Below, in pieces: positions 1 to 5,564 of a stretch of DNA of 8,545 bases. The notes beneath the pieces were generated by a model. That model did not search any database. It was not told where the DNA came from and saw nothing but the letters and a program-made list of their open reading frames with translations. Position 1 is the first letter of the stretch. Every line of letters starts with the position of its first letter. Source of the DNA: Planctomycetales bacterium. Its GTDB lineage: Bacteria > Planctomycetota > Planctomycetia > Gemmatales > Gemmataceae. The position numbers were made by a program, and so were the translations under genes. The DNA lies in NCBI GenBank assembly GCA_020054355.1, contig JAGVLI010000986.1, forward strand, positions 1 through 8,545. The letters run 5' to 3'.

Positions 1-130
1 CGCCGACGGCTTCCCGATAGAGGACGGTCAGCAGCGTGGTCTTGCCGACGCCGCGATGGCCGAACAGACCGACGCGGTGCGGTCGGCACAGCCGGTCGGC
101 GAGCAAGGCGGCGGGTGACGAGCGCGACAT
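1..130 (-). CDS. P-loop NTPase/GTPase-like protein, N-terminal fragment (cut by window edge)
   Basis: Reading the minus strand from the ATG at 130 gives 43 codons that stay open to the window edge, so only the N-terminus is present. Residues 24-31 read GHRGVGKT, a clean Walker A motif (GxxxxGKT), followed by TLLTVLYREA, the usual helix after a P-loop. This shows nucleotide binding. The family (TRAFAC-type GTPase, AAA+ or other ATPase) cannot be decided without the rest of the protein. The P-loop lies very near the N-terminus, so the NTPase domain comes first. The Shine-Dalgarno is modest: GAGG about 10 nt before the ATG. The gene diverges from the zinc-ribbon ORF at 399. High confidence that it is a real gene, low confidence on its role. 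Confidence 0.75.
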   Translation of the reverse strand, partial: MSRSSPAALLADRLCRPHRVGLFGHRGVGKTTLLTVLYREAVG

Positions 131-287
131 GGTGCGGATCCTCGAAACGGGAGCTGAAACCGGAGCGAGTTCCCTCCAGTATTGTAATTCGTCCGCCGGG
201 GATTCATATTGTTTACGGGAAGGTTCCCCAAATAGGACGCGCTGGCCCCGGTTCGGGTTCTCGGTTTGGTGGGCACAGCCGCACATG

Positions 288-347
288 GTAGCCCGCCGCT
301 CCGCGGCGGAACGCGGCGCAGCCGCGGGCGTCCGGCCGGAATCTGGC
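288..347 (+). repeat. 60-bp REP-like double-hairpin element, copy 1
   Basis: The core at 288-333 matches the reverse complement of 928-973 at 44 of 46 positions, and weaker similarity (about 14 of 19) extends it to 347. It holds two compact hairpins: stem CCGCCGC/GCGGCGG (293-299 with 303-309, loop TCC) and stem CGCGGC/GCCGCG (312-317 with 321-326, loop GCA). It lies between the divergent genes starting at 130 and 399. Paired GC-rich hairpins in an intergenic gap are typical of REP/BIME-like elements. No transposase is visible in the window. The remaining non-coding bases at 131-287 show no motif I trust. Confidence 0.85.
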
Positions 348-398
348 GGTGCAGCGAGTAGCACATAGCCGATTTTTGCAGCGGCCAATGGTGAAACG

Positions 399-800
399 AT
401 GTTCCTCCGTTGCTTCTGTGGCTTTATGCTGACGAACGTTGCGTCCCCAGGCCGCATCGTTCATTACCTGCTGTCTGAACACGCGATCGAGCGGCTGCAA
501 GATGCGGTTGACAAGGAAGTCGCGGAGAATGAGACCGTTGATCTCTGGCCAGAACACTGGGATACCGCGCGGGCCACGCAGGCATGGCTCTGCCCTCAAT
601 GCAGTCGGCTATACATCGGCTTGGGTAGTTCGGGTCCGGTTCGTGTCTTTACATTGGAGCGCGTCGGGTTCGAGTCGTTGCTTACCGGTCTCGATTCGCA
701 GTTCGGTACCGAGACGGAGCTATTGAAATTGGCTGCGGAGCAAACGGGCGAATCGCCGCTGACCGCCGAACAGTCTGAACCTAATCGCGAACGGCGCTGA
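399..800 (+). CDS. Hypothetical protein with CxC...CPxC zinc-ribbon-like motif (133 aa)
   Basis: I do not recognise a named family. The protein has C5-x-C7-G near the N-terminus and C65-P-Q-C68-S-R-L-Y after W63, a spacing that suggests a split four-cysteine zinc site. The C-terminal ~30 residues are acidic, Q/E-rich and probably disordered. No signal peptide or membrane segment is seen, so it is likely cytoplasmic. The start at 399 was kept because the next in-frame ATG (426) would remove the first cysteine pair, and an in-frame stop lies just upstream. No good Shine-Dalgarno is visible. Small proteins that begin CxCG and carry a later W-x-C-P-x-C-G-R-L-Y occur as orphan or immunity-like genes, but assigning that role here would be a guess. 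The gene is bracketed by two inverted REP-like copies. Confidence 0.65.
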   Translation: MFLRCFCGFMLTNVASPGRIVHYLLSEHAIERLQDAVDKEVAENETVDLWPEHWDTARATQAWLCPQCSRLYIGLGSSGPVRVFTLERVGFESLLTGLDSQFGTETELLKLAAEQTGESPLTAEQSEPNRERR

Positions 801-913
801 AGTTGGCTGCGGCACATTGTTGGATTCGCGGTACACCGTCCGCCAGTTTGCCGTAGCAACAGGATGGAGTCGGTTTGCTGACAGCGTGCTTGTTAGTTAT
901 CGAGGAATGATCG

Positions 914-973
914 GCCAGTCGCTGGCGGGACGCTCGCGGCTGCGCCGCGATCCGCCGCGGAGCGGCGGGCTAC
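914..973 (-). repeat. 60-bp REP-like double-hairpin element, copy 2 (inverted)
   Basis: Inverted counterpart of 288-347, with only two differences in the 46-bp core (928-973). Both core hairpins are intact. An extra small hairpin, GCCAG/CTGGC with loop TCG, is present at 914-926; in copy 1 the matching bases are imperfect. The element ends 3 nt before the AAGGAG ribosome-binding site (977-982) of the esterase gene, so if transcription starts upstream it lies in the 5' untranslated leader. The rest of the 801-991 gap shows no feature I trust. Confidence 0.85.
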
Positions 974-991
974 TTTAAGGAGTTTCATTCC

Positions 992-1870
992 ATGCAACGT
1001 CCTCTGCTCACCGGTCTGTTCGCTCTGCTCCTGGCCGCGCCGCTTTCGGCCCAGGAAAAGAAGTTTCAGGTCCAGATGGAAAAGGACCTGGTCTACGGCA
1101 AGGGCGGTCAAACCGAATTGAAGCTGGACCTGGCCATGCCCAAGGACGGAGCCGGGCCTTTTCCCGCCGTTGTCTGCGTGCATGGCGGCGGTTGGCGAGG
1201 CGGCAGCCGGACCGACCTGACCAAGACCATCGAGATGTTCGCGGGCCGGGGCTTCGTAGCCGTGGCCGTCACCTATCGTCTGGTGCCGACGGCGGCATTC
1301 CCGGCGCAGATCGAGGATTGCAAGGCCTCGGTCCGCTGGCTGCGGGCCAATGCCAAGAAGTACAAGATCGATCCGGATCGCATCGGCGCGATTGGCATGT
1401 CAGCCGGCGGTCATCTCGTGTCGCTGCTGGGCACCACCGTGAAGGAAGACGGGCTGGAAGGCAGCGGCGGCAATGCGGACTTCTCCAGCGGGGTGCAGGC
1501 GGTCATCAGCTTTTTCGGGCCGTCCGATCTGAGCGAGCGCACCTGGAACCCGGACCTGGAAAAGTCTCTGATCGAGCCGCTGGTCGGCGGCCCGTTCGCG
1601 GACAAGCCGGAGCTGTTCAAGAAGGCGTCGCCGGTCACTTACGTCCGCAAGGGCGCGCCGCCGTTCTTGCTGTTTCACGGCACCGCGGATAAGATCGTGC
1701 CGGTCAGCCAGTCGAGAATCCTGGCGGAGAAGTTGAAAGCGGCCGGGGCCTCGGTCAAACTGGTGGAAATCGAGGGCGCTGACCACGGCTGGGCCGGCCC
1801 GAAGCTGCTGGAGACCATCGAGCAATCGGTCAAGTTTCTCGAAGAGCAACTGAAGAAGGAACAGAAATGA
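992..1870 (+). CDS. Exported alpha/beta-hydrolase esterase (BD-FAE / acetyl esterase-like)
   Basis: The 292-residue protein begins with a signal peptide: MQRP, then a hydrophobic stretch, with likely cleavage after PLSA at residue 20. The mature part is a complete alpha/beta hydrolase of the esterase/lipase type. It has the oxyanion-hole motif HGGGW (64-68), the nucleophile elbow G-M-S137-A-G, the acid in HGTAD (D233) and the base in GADHGW (H265). Family members hydrolyse ester bonds such as acetyl or feruloyl groups on polysaccharides, or other short-chain esters; the exact substrate cannot be read from the sequence. Export fits action on extracellular or periplasmic glycans. The start is supported by AAGGAG 9 nt upstream. 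The gene appears monocistronic and is followed by a strong hairpin (1893-1947). Confidence 0.92.
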   Translation: MQRPLLTGLFALLLAAPLSAQEKKFQVQMEKDLVYGKGGQTELKLDLAMPKDGAGPFPAVVCVHGGGWRGGSRTDLTKTIEMFAGRGFVAVAVTYRLVPTAAFPAQIEDCKASVRWLRANAKKYKIDPDRIGAIGMSAGGHLVSLLGTTVKEDGLEGSGGNADFSSGVQAVISFFGPSDLSERTWNPDLEKSLIEPLVGGPFADKPELFKKASPVTYVRKGAPPFLLFHGTADKIVPVSQSRILAEKLKAAGASVKLVEIEGADHGWAGPKLLETIEQSVKFLEEQLKKEQK

Positions 1871-1892
1871 TCGGCCGCCAGTGCAAACAGGA

Positions 1893-1947
1893 AGGGGCGG
1901 CAGCCGTCGGCTCGGGTCGTTGCCCTGAACCGACGGCTGCCGCCCCT
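1893..1947. terminator. Strong GC-rich hairpin after the esterase gene
   Basis: A perfect 18-bp inverted repeat: left arm 1893-1910 beginning AGGGGCGGCAGCC, right arm 1930-1947, 19-nt loop. It begins 22 nt past the esterase stop. No T-run follows on either strand, so it is not a textbook intrinsic terminator. It could instead be a transcript-end stabiliser or another dispersed repeat. Its position between genes converging from both sides (esterase on plus, toxin on minus) fits a bidirectional 3'-end element. Confidence 0.6.
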
Positions 1948-1953
1948 GCTGGA

Positions 1954-2091
1954 ATGATCGAGCGACGATATTTCTGGCCGCTGCTGCTGCTGGCCGGCTA
2001 TCTCCTTTTCGCCCACGGCTGCCACGGCGACGAGGATAATGAGCTGTTTGCCGGTCGCTTGCTGCATGTGAGCCTTGCCGCGCAGCCGTGA
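1954..2091 (+). CDS. Possible small membrane/lipoprotein-like ORF (45 aa), doubtful
   Basis: Begins MIERRYFWPLLLLAGYLLF and continues AHGCHGDEDNE: a positively charged N-terminus, a hydrophobic segment, then a cysteine. This resembles a type II signal peptide, although the lipobox (AHGC) is not canonical. Third codon positions are mostly G or C, as in real genes here. Against it are the lack of a Shine-Dalgarno, the short length and the absence of a recognisable domain. An alternative in-frame start at 1867 overlaps the esterase stop as ATGA, which would couple the two genes, but it would put the 18-bp hairpin inside the coding sequence. It may also be the remnant of a longer lipoprotein gene. 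Confidence 0.3.
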   Translation: MIERRYFWPLLLLAGYLLFAHGCHGDEDNELFAGRLLHVSLAAQP

Positions 2092-2111
2092 AGTGCGAGT
2101 GATGATCTCCT

Positions 2112-2630
2112 TCACTTCCGTCGGCCTTGCGCCAATTGAGTTTCGACGGTTCGCATGGCGAGGAACAAGTGCCGAGGATCATCGAGGAGCGGCACGAAGC
2201 CATATTTCGTGTAGAACTTGGTTGCGGCGTCGTCGATGGCGACGACTTCAACCGCGAATACTCCGAGGGACTCGGACAAGCCCAGACATCGACGCAGGGC
2301 GTCCATCAGCAATTCCGCTCCCAGTCCTTGGCCTTGCGCTGACTCATCCACGGCAAGACGACCCAAAAGCGCAACCGGAACTGGATGCTTGGGCAGCTTC
2401 TTGGCGGTCTCGTAAGGCAGGTGGGCAATGGGGACGGCGCTGGAGGCCAGCGTGTAGTAGCCGTGAACTTTCTTCTCTCCGGCTTTCACCGCGACCAACG
2501 TGCGACCCAGTTTTCTTTTTTCATACTGATTGACCAACGAGCGCAGAAAATCATCGAGAGGAGCCTTGCCGCAACAAAACTCCTCTCGTTGATGGGTTTT
2601 GTCCAGTCGCTCAATCTGCCAAGCGGTCAT
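2112..2630 (-). CDS. GNAT acetyltransferase toxin, TacT/AtaT-like (172 aa)
   Basis: The compact GNAT fold has the acetyl-CoA pyrophosphate-binding motif A in LGRLAVDESAQGQGLG (Q99-G-Q-G102-L-G104) and the conserved tyrosine segment FYTKYGF (Y140, Y143) near the C-terminus. In the TacT, AtaT and ItaT toxins such a tyrosine is catalytic, and they acetylate the amino group of aminoacyl-tRNAs to block translation. Length and motif order match that group. The start at 2630 is preferred because upstream in-frame sequence is only the shadow of the antitoxin gene, and because the protein then overlaps the antitoxin gene by 20 nt (2611-2630), an arrangement typical of translationally coupled toxin-antitoxin pairs. 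The role is inferred from family and context; the tRNA target cannot be read from the sequence. Confidence 0.85.
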   Translation of the reverse strand: MTAWQIERLDKTHQREEFCCGKAPLDDFLRSLVNQYEKRKLGRTLVAVKAGEKKVHGYYTLASSAVPIAHLPYETAKKLPKHPVPVALLGRLAVDESAQGQGLGAELLMDALRRCLGLSESLGVFAVEVVAIDDAATKFYTKYGFVPLLDDPRHLFLAMRTVETQLAQGRRK

Positions 2631-2901
2631 GACGCCGTTTGTACTTTGCCGCGGCTCGTCGAAACGCCGCGTTGGCCGGTGGCGGGTTTTCCAGCATTGC
2701 CAGGAAAATATCTCGATCCCGATCCGAGAGCGGCACTCTGAATTCCTCTTCAAAGCGATATTCGTCTTCGGGAACCACTTTCGCTTTACGGATGCGCAGC
2801 TCGGAGTCGCTGATCCTCTCGACAATCACCGTGGCGTTGGCAAAGGACTGCGGCAGCACCAATCGGCCCTTGCTGTCAGTATTGCGTGTCTCGACGGACA
2901 T
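2611..2901 (-). CDS. Antitoxin: AbrB/SpoVT-like N-terminus joined to TacA (DUF1778)-like tail (96 aa)
   Basis: Residues 7-39 (NTDSKGRLVLPQSF, then a short beta-rich stretch ending LRIRK) resemble the swapped-hairpin AbrB/MazE/SpoVT DNA-binding domain. Residues 57-88 (VPLSDRDRDIFLAMLENPPP, then AAFRRAAAKYKR) resemble the C-terminal helix-and-tail of DUF1778/TacA antitoxins, which wraps around the GNAT toxin. TacA normally has a ribbon-helix-helix DNA-binding domain, so this combination is notable. The start at 2901 is fixed by GGAGG (2908-2912) 6 nt upstream. The stop lies inside the toxin gene. Expected role: neutralise the GNAT toxin and repress the shared promoter. The domain matches are by eye. 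Confidence 0.8.
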   Translation of the reverse strand: MSVETRNTDSKGRLVLPQSFANATVIVERISDSELRIRKAKVVPEDEYRFEEEFRVPLSDRDRDIFLAMLENPPPANAAFRRAAAKYKRRHDRLAD

Positions 2902-2907
2902 GATGTT

Positions 2908-2965
2908 CCTCCCTCCATGCAGCCTAACACTTGGTGGGAGAATGGGCAAGGGGGGCCTTCCCACC
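2908..2965 (-). promoter_or_regulatory. Candidate promoter, RBS and operator of the toxin-antitoxin operon
   Basis: On the minus strand there is a -35-like TTGCCC (2944-2949; 4 of 6 to consensus), a 17-nt spacer, a -10-like TAGGCT (2921-2926; 3 of 6), then the strong Shine-Dalgarno GGAGG (2908-2912). The perfect inverted repeat GGTGGGA/TCCCACC (2933-2939 and 2959-2965, 19-nt spacer) brackets the -35. That is where an autorepressing antitoxin would be expected to bind. The promoter match is weak; the Shine-Dalgarno and the inverted repeat are plain in the sequence. Confidence 0.4.
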
Positions 2966-2997
2966 TCGCCAGACTTTACGATCCATCTTGACCGTCC

Positions 2998-4035
2998 TCA
3001 AGACTGCGGCACTTCCATCGGCATCGGCTGCGCCATGAATTGCATGCCGACACCCGGTTGCTTGCCGACACCCGCATTGTGGTCATTGTGCAGCTTGAAG
3101 CGATTGTGCAGCGCTTCCTGCACCTGTTGCATGCGGCGGTCGTCCTTGGTGTCGTAGGCGCCGATCGTCACCACGCTGTTGTAGCGGGTGTGCAGGACAT
3201 ACGCCTCGAAGCCGAGCTTGCGCAGCGCTTCCGCCAGGTTGTGGGCGTTCAGCGCGCTGGCGGCCAGCTGTTCACCAGGGTTGCGGCCCATGAGCTTGTC
3301 CATGACCGACGGGGCGGTCCCCGCCGCCTGGACCACTGGCAGCCCTTGAAACACGGACACCACCAGCGTCCAGGGCTTCTTGCATTGCAGCAAGCTGTAG
3401 GTCTCGTCGGCATTCAGCTTCTTCATCAACGGATCGGCCTTGTTCTCGGCCTGCTGTTCCTGCTGGTTCGTCGGATTGCGCACCACGAAGGCGGAATTGA
3501 AGGGATTGATCCGGATTTCCTGCAAGAAGATGCCGTCTACTCCCTCCTTCGACTTGCCGCGCTGCTCCCGCTGGCCGGAGATGAAGAACTTGTCGGGCGG
3601 CTTCAGCCGGCGCACGCTCTCCAGGGCGCTGCGGGCGGCGTCCATGTCCTTGTAGCCGCCGACCAGCACGGCATATTGTTCCTCAATGCGCTCGATGGGA
3701 AAGCGAGTTTGCCCGTATTTCTTGCGCAACTCCTCGAGATGCCGTTGCTGCTTCAGGCGCTCCTCGCGGCCCTTGGCGAAGACGTAAGCCGGCAGCTTGT
3801 GGTCGCGGCGGACGGCGGCGGCGAGTTCGTTGGCTTGCTCCGTCGCGTTTGGCCCCTTGAAGCTCTGCACGCAGATCAGGTGCGCGCCGGCCTCGGGCGT
3901 CACTGGATACTGAATCACGGGGTTGACGGGATTGACCGGAGCGATCGGGTCGAAGGGGTTGACCTGGCCTTCGCTCGTGCTGGCCAGACCGAAGAGCGCC
4001 AGGCCAAAGCCGGCGGCGAAAAGTAAGCGCTGCAT
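2998..4035 (-). CDS. Secreted protein with two SPOR-like segments (345 aa)
   Basis: The signal peptide (MQRLLFAAGFGLALFGLAST, cleaved around residue 23) is followed by a proline/valine-rich NPV repeat (residues 26-46). Two segments then share a SPOR-like pattern of strand, helix, strand and paired basic residues. The first is about 52-147 (LICVQSFKG ... YAVLVGGYKDMDAARSALESVRRL). The second is about 221-311 (WTLVVSVFQG ... LAEALRKLGFEAYVLHTR ... VVTIGAYDTKDD). SPOR domains bind denuded peptidoglycan glycan; here the similarity is structural in style and not certain. The C-terminal tail is rich in Gly, Gln, Met and Pro. The start at 4035 is supported by GGAGG 6 nt upstream. It is co-directional with rph, but the 123-nt gap holds a hairpin, so it is probably a separate transcript. 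Envelope location is inferred from the signal peptide. Confidence 0.8.
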   Translation of the reverse strand: MQRLLFAAGFGLALFGLASTSEGQVNPFDPIAPVNPVNPVIQYPVTPEAGAHLICVQSFKGPNATEQANELAAAVRRDHKLPAYVFAKGREERLKQQRHLEELRKKYGQTRFPIERIEEQYAVLVGGYKDMDAARSALESVRRLKPPDKFFISGQREQRGKSKEGVDGIFLQEIRINPFNSAFVVRNPTNQQEQQAENKADPLMKKLNADETYSLLQCKKPWTLVVSVFQGLPVVQAAGTAPSVMDKLMGRNPGEQLAASALNAHNLAEALRKLGFEAYVLHTRYNSVVTIGAYDTKDDRRMQQVQEALHNRFKLHNDHNAGVGKQPGVGMQFMAQPMPMEVPQS

Positions 4036-4060
4036 GCTCGCCCTCCCATCGCGAAGACGG

Positions 4061-4108
4061 AGTACCCAGTACCGAGTTCCGGGATGCCCAGATGGCTGTT
4101 CGGTACTG
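4061..4108. repeat. Heptamer array with inverted arm, hairpin between rph and the SPOR-like gene
   Basis: Three degenerate 7-bp units in a row, AGTACCC, AGTACCG, AGTTCCG (4061-4081), are followed by an inverted copy of part of the array. CAGTACCGA (4067-4075) pairs perfectly with TCGGTACTG (4100-4108) over a 24-nt loop. It lies in the 123-nt gap between rph and the next gene. It could act as a transcript-end hairpin, but no T-run follows. Confidence 0.6.
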
Positions 4109-4158
4109 CGCGCTCGGCACGAAAAGTCGAGTGGCGGGCTATACCAGAGGAAAGCGGT

Positions 4159-4896
4159 TCAGTCCAGAGGCCAATTCGCGCCGAGCGCTTTGCGCTGCTC
4201 GGCAGTGACGAGGTCGATGCCCACCTTGCCCAGCTTGAGCAAACGGTCGAGCTGGCTGCGCGTGAAGGTCGCTTCCTCGCCGCTGCCCTGGACCTCGACG
4301 AACTGCCCGCCGCCGGTCATGACCAGGTTCATATCGACCTCGGCGTCCTTGTCCTCGACGTAAGCCAGGTCGAGCAACTCGACGTCGTCGAGCAGGCCGA
4401 CGCTGATGGCGGACACGCTGTCGCGGATAATCGCCGAGGGGTCGAAGACCGCGCCGCCCTTCGGCTTGGCGGACGCCAGGGCATCCACGAGCGCGACGAA
4501 AGCGCCGTTGATCGACGCGGTGCGCGTGCCGCCGTCGGCTTCCAGCACATCGCAGTCGATCCAGAGCGTGAATTCGCCCAGCTTGTCCAGGTTGACCACG
4601 GCCCGCAAGCTGCGGCCGATCAAGCGTTGAATTTCAACGGTCCGGCCATCGACCTTGCCGCCCCGGTCGCGCTGCTTCCGGCTGTTGGTGCTGCCGGGCA
4701 GCATGCCGTATTCGGCGGTGAGCCAGCCCTTGCCGCTGCCGGTCAGGAAGGGCGGCACGGCGGCTTCCACGCAGCAGGTACAGAGCACGGTGGTGCGGCC
4801 GGCTTGCACCAGCACGCTGCCGGGCGCTTGCCGGGTGTAGCGGCGGCGGAACTTCAGCGGACGCAATTCATCGGGACGGCGGCCGTCGGTGCGCAT
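4159..4896 (-). CDS. rph: Ribonuclease PH
   Basis: Phosphorolytic 3'-to-5' exoribonuclease that trims tRNA precursors, using phosphate and releasing nucleoside diphosphates; it works as a hexameric ring in the cytoplasm. At 245 residues it has the usual length. Clear family signatures run in order: MRTDGRRPDELRP at the N-terminus, GWLTAEYGMLPGST (57-70), GRTVEIQRLIGRSLR (84-98, with R85 in the phosphate-binding position), DCDVLEADGGTRTASI (114-129, including the TR pair that binds phosphate) and YVEDKDAEVDMN (179-190, with D182 and D188 matching the catalytic aspartates). It starts only 3 nt after the stop of the upstream ABC-like gene, with little Shine-Dalgarno of its own, which implies translational coupling and a shared operon. 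Confidence 0.97.
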   Translation of the reverse strand: MRTDGRRPDELRPLKFRRRYTRQAPGSVLVQAGRTTVLCTCCVEAAVPPFLTGSGKGWLTAEYGMLPGSTNSRKQRDRGGKVDGRTVEIQRLIGRSLRAVVNLDKLGEFTLWIDCDVLEADGGTRTASINGAFVALVDALASAKPKGGAVFDPSAIIRDSVSAISVGLLDDVELLDLAYVEDKDAEVDMNLVMTGGGQFVEVQGSGEEATFTRSQLDRLLKLGKVGIDLVTAEQRKALGANWPLD

Positions 4897-4899
4897 GGT

Positions 4900-5550
4900 C
4901 TAACTTCCACCCTCGACAGGTGCCAGAGAATCGGGAACATTCGTTGACTGAGTGATTTCCAGGCAGGTGGCGTCCGGAAAGTGATCGCGCTGCTGCCCGT
5001 CGTCTTGCCAGAAGCAGGACGAAAGGTAGATGGCCGGGCATTCCGCCAGATGAGCAGCGACAGCCTCAAAGACACGCTTCACACCAGACGGATCGCAGCC
5101 GACCGTGTGGAACACGACCGCGTCGGCACGCTGCGCCCAGACGGCTTCGAGGCCCAGGAGAGTCCTCGGATTCGCAGCCAGCTGACTGAGCCGCCATTCC
5201 GGGCGCAAATTCAGCCGAGCGACGACAGACGCGCTGTCCGCCGCCGAGAGGCCAGCGACGCGCTGCAGCCAGTCCACGGGACGCATGGGCGCCAGCCGGC
5301 CTATGCGCAGCAGGCCAAGGATCGTCGTGGGGGTGCTGGCTGGTTCCGCCCATTTCACTCGGCCGAATTGCCGCACGCCGGACAGTGGCTGCGCGCCCGT
5401 CAGTACGTTCACCAGGGCCTTCCAATCCTGGGAGTAAACAGGGCCTGGCAGATGCACACAGACCGCAGCGCCGGCGTGCAAGCGGAAGGGCGGCACGATC
5501 AGCCGGCCAACCGCGCAGCCGTCGCTGGATATGCGCAGTGCGTCGCTCAT
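4900..5550 (-). CDS. Degenerate ABC-ATPase-like protein of unknown function (216 aa)
   Basis: No named family is recognised, but the layout follows an ABC ATPase with its catalytic motifs worn away. AGAAVCVHLPGPVYSQDWKA (26-45) sits where Walker A should be but lacks GKS/T. LTGAQPLSGVRQFGRV (50-65) resembles the 'LxGxxxPxSGxVxxxG' stretch that normally follows. RLSQLAANPRTLLGLEAVWA (120-139) resembles the signature/helix region. ADAVVFHTVGCDPSG (142-156) occupies the Walker B/D-loop position without the catalytic Asp-Glu. IYLSSCF (174-180) stands where the switch histidine (SSH) would be. If correct, it is a catalytically dead ATPase fold. The start at 5550 is chosen for GGAGG about 8 nt upstream. 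It is 14 nt after the ParB-like gene and 3 nt before rph. Confidence 0.7.
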   Translation of the reverse strand: MSDALRISSDGCAVGRLIVPPFRLHAGAAVCVHLPGPVYSQDWKALVNVLTGAQPLSGVRQFGRVKWAEPASTPTTILGLLRIGRLAPMRPVDWLQRVAGLSAADSASVVARLNLRPEWRLSQLAANPRTLLGLEAVWAQRADAVVFHTVGCDPSGVKRVFEAVAAHLAECPAIYLSSCFWQDDGQQRDHFPDATCLEITQSTNVPDSLAPVEGGS

Positions 5551-5564
5551 TTTTGGGCCTCCAT

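Noticed and set aside
181..186. Minus-strand TACAAT as a -10 box for the P-loop gene
   Set aside because: Good -10 match but no -35-like hexamer at 16-18 nt, so not listed as a promoter.
880..903. TTGCTG...TATCGA as an esterase promoter
   Set aside because: Both hexamers match consensus at only about 3 of 6 positions; indistinguishable from chance.
2631..2825. N-terminal extension of the GNAT toxin
   Set aside because: The extra residues are the out-of-frame shadow of the antitoxin gene; the ATG at 2630 gives the normal GNAT toxin length and a coupled overlap.
2902..2964. 21-residue N-terminal extension of the antitoxin
   Set aside because: It would start upstream of the strong Shine-Dalgarno at 2908-2912, and the extension has no counterpart in AbrB-type domains.
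3040..4026. Plus-strand open frame (328 codons) opposite the SPOR-like gene
   Set aside because: Antisense shadow. The minus-strand protein has a signal peptide, a good ribosome-binding site and domain-like structure.
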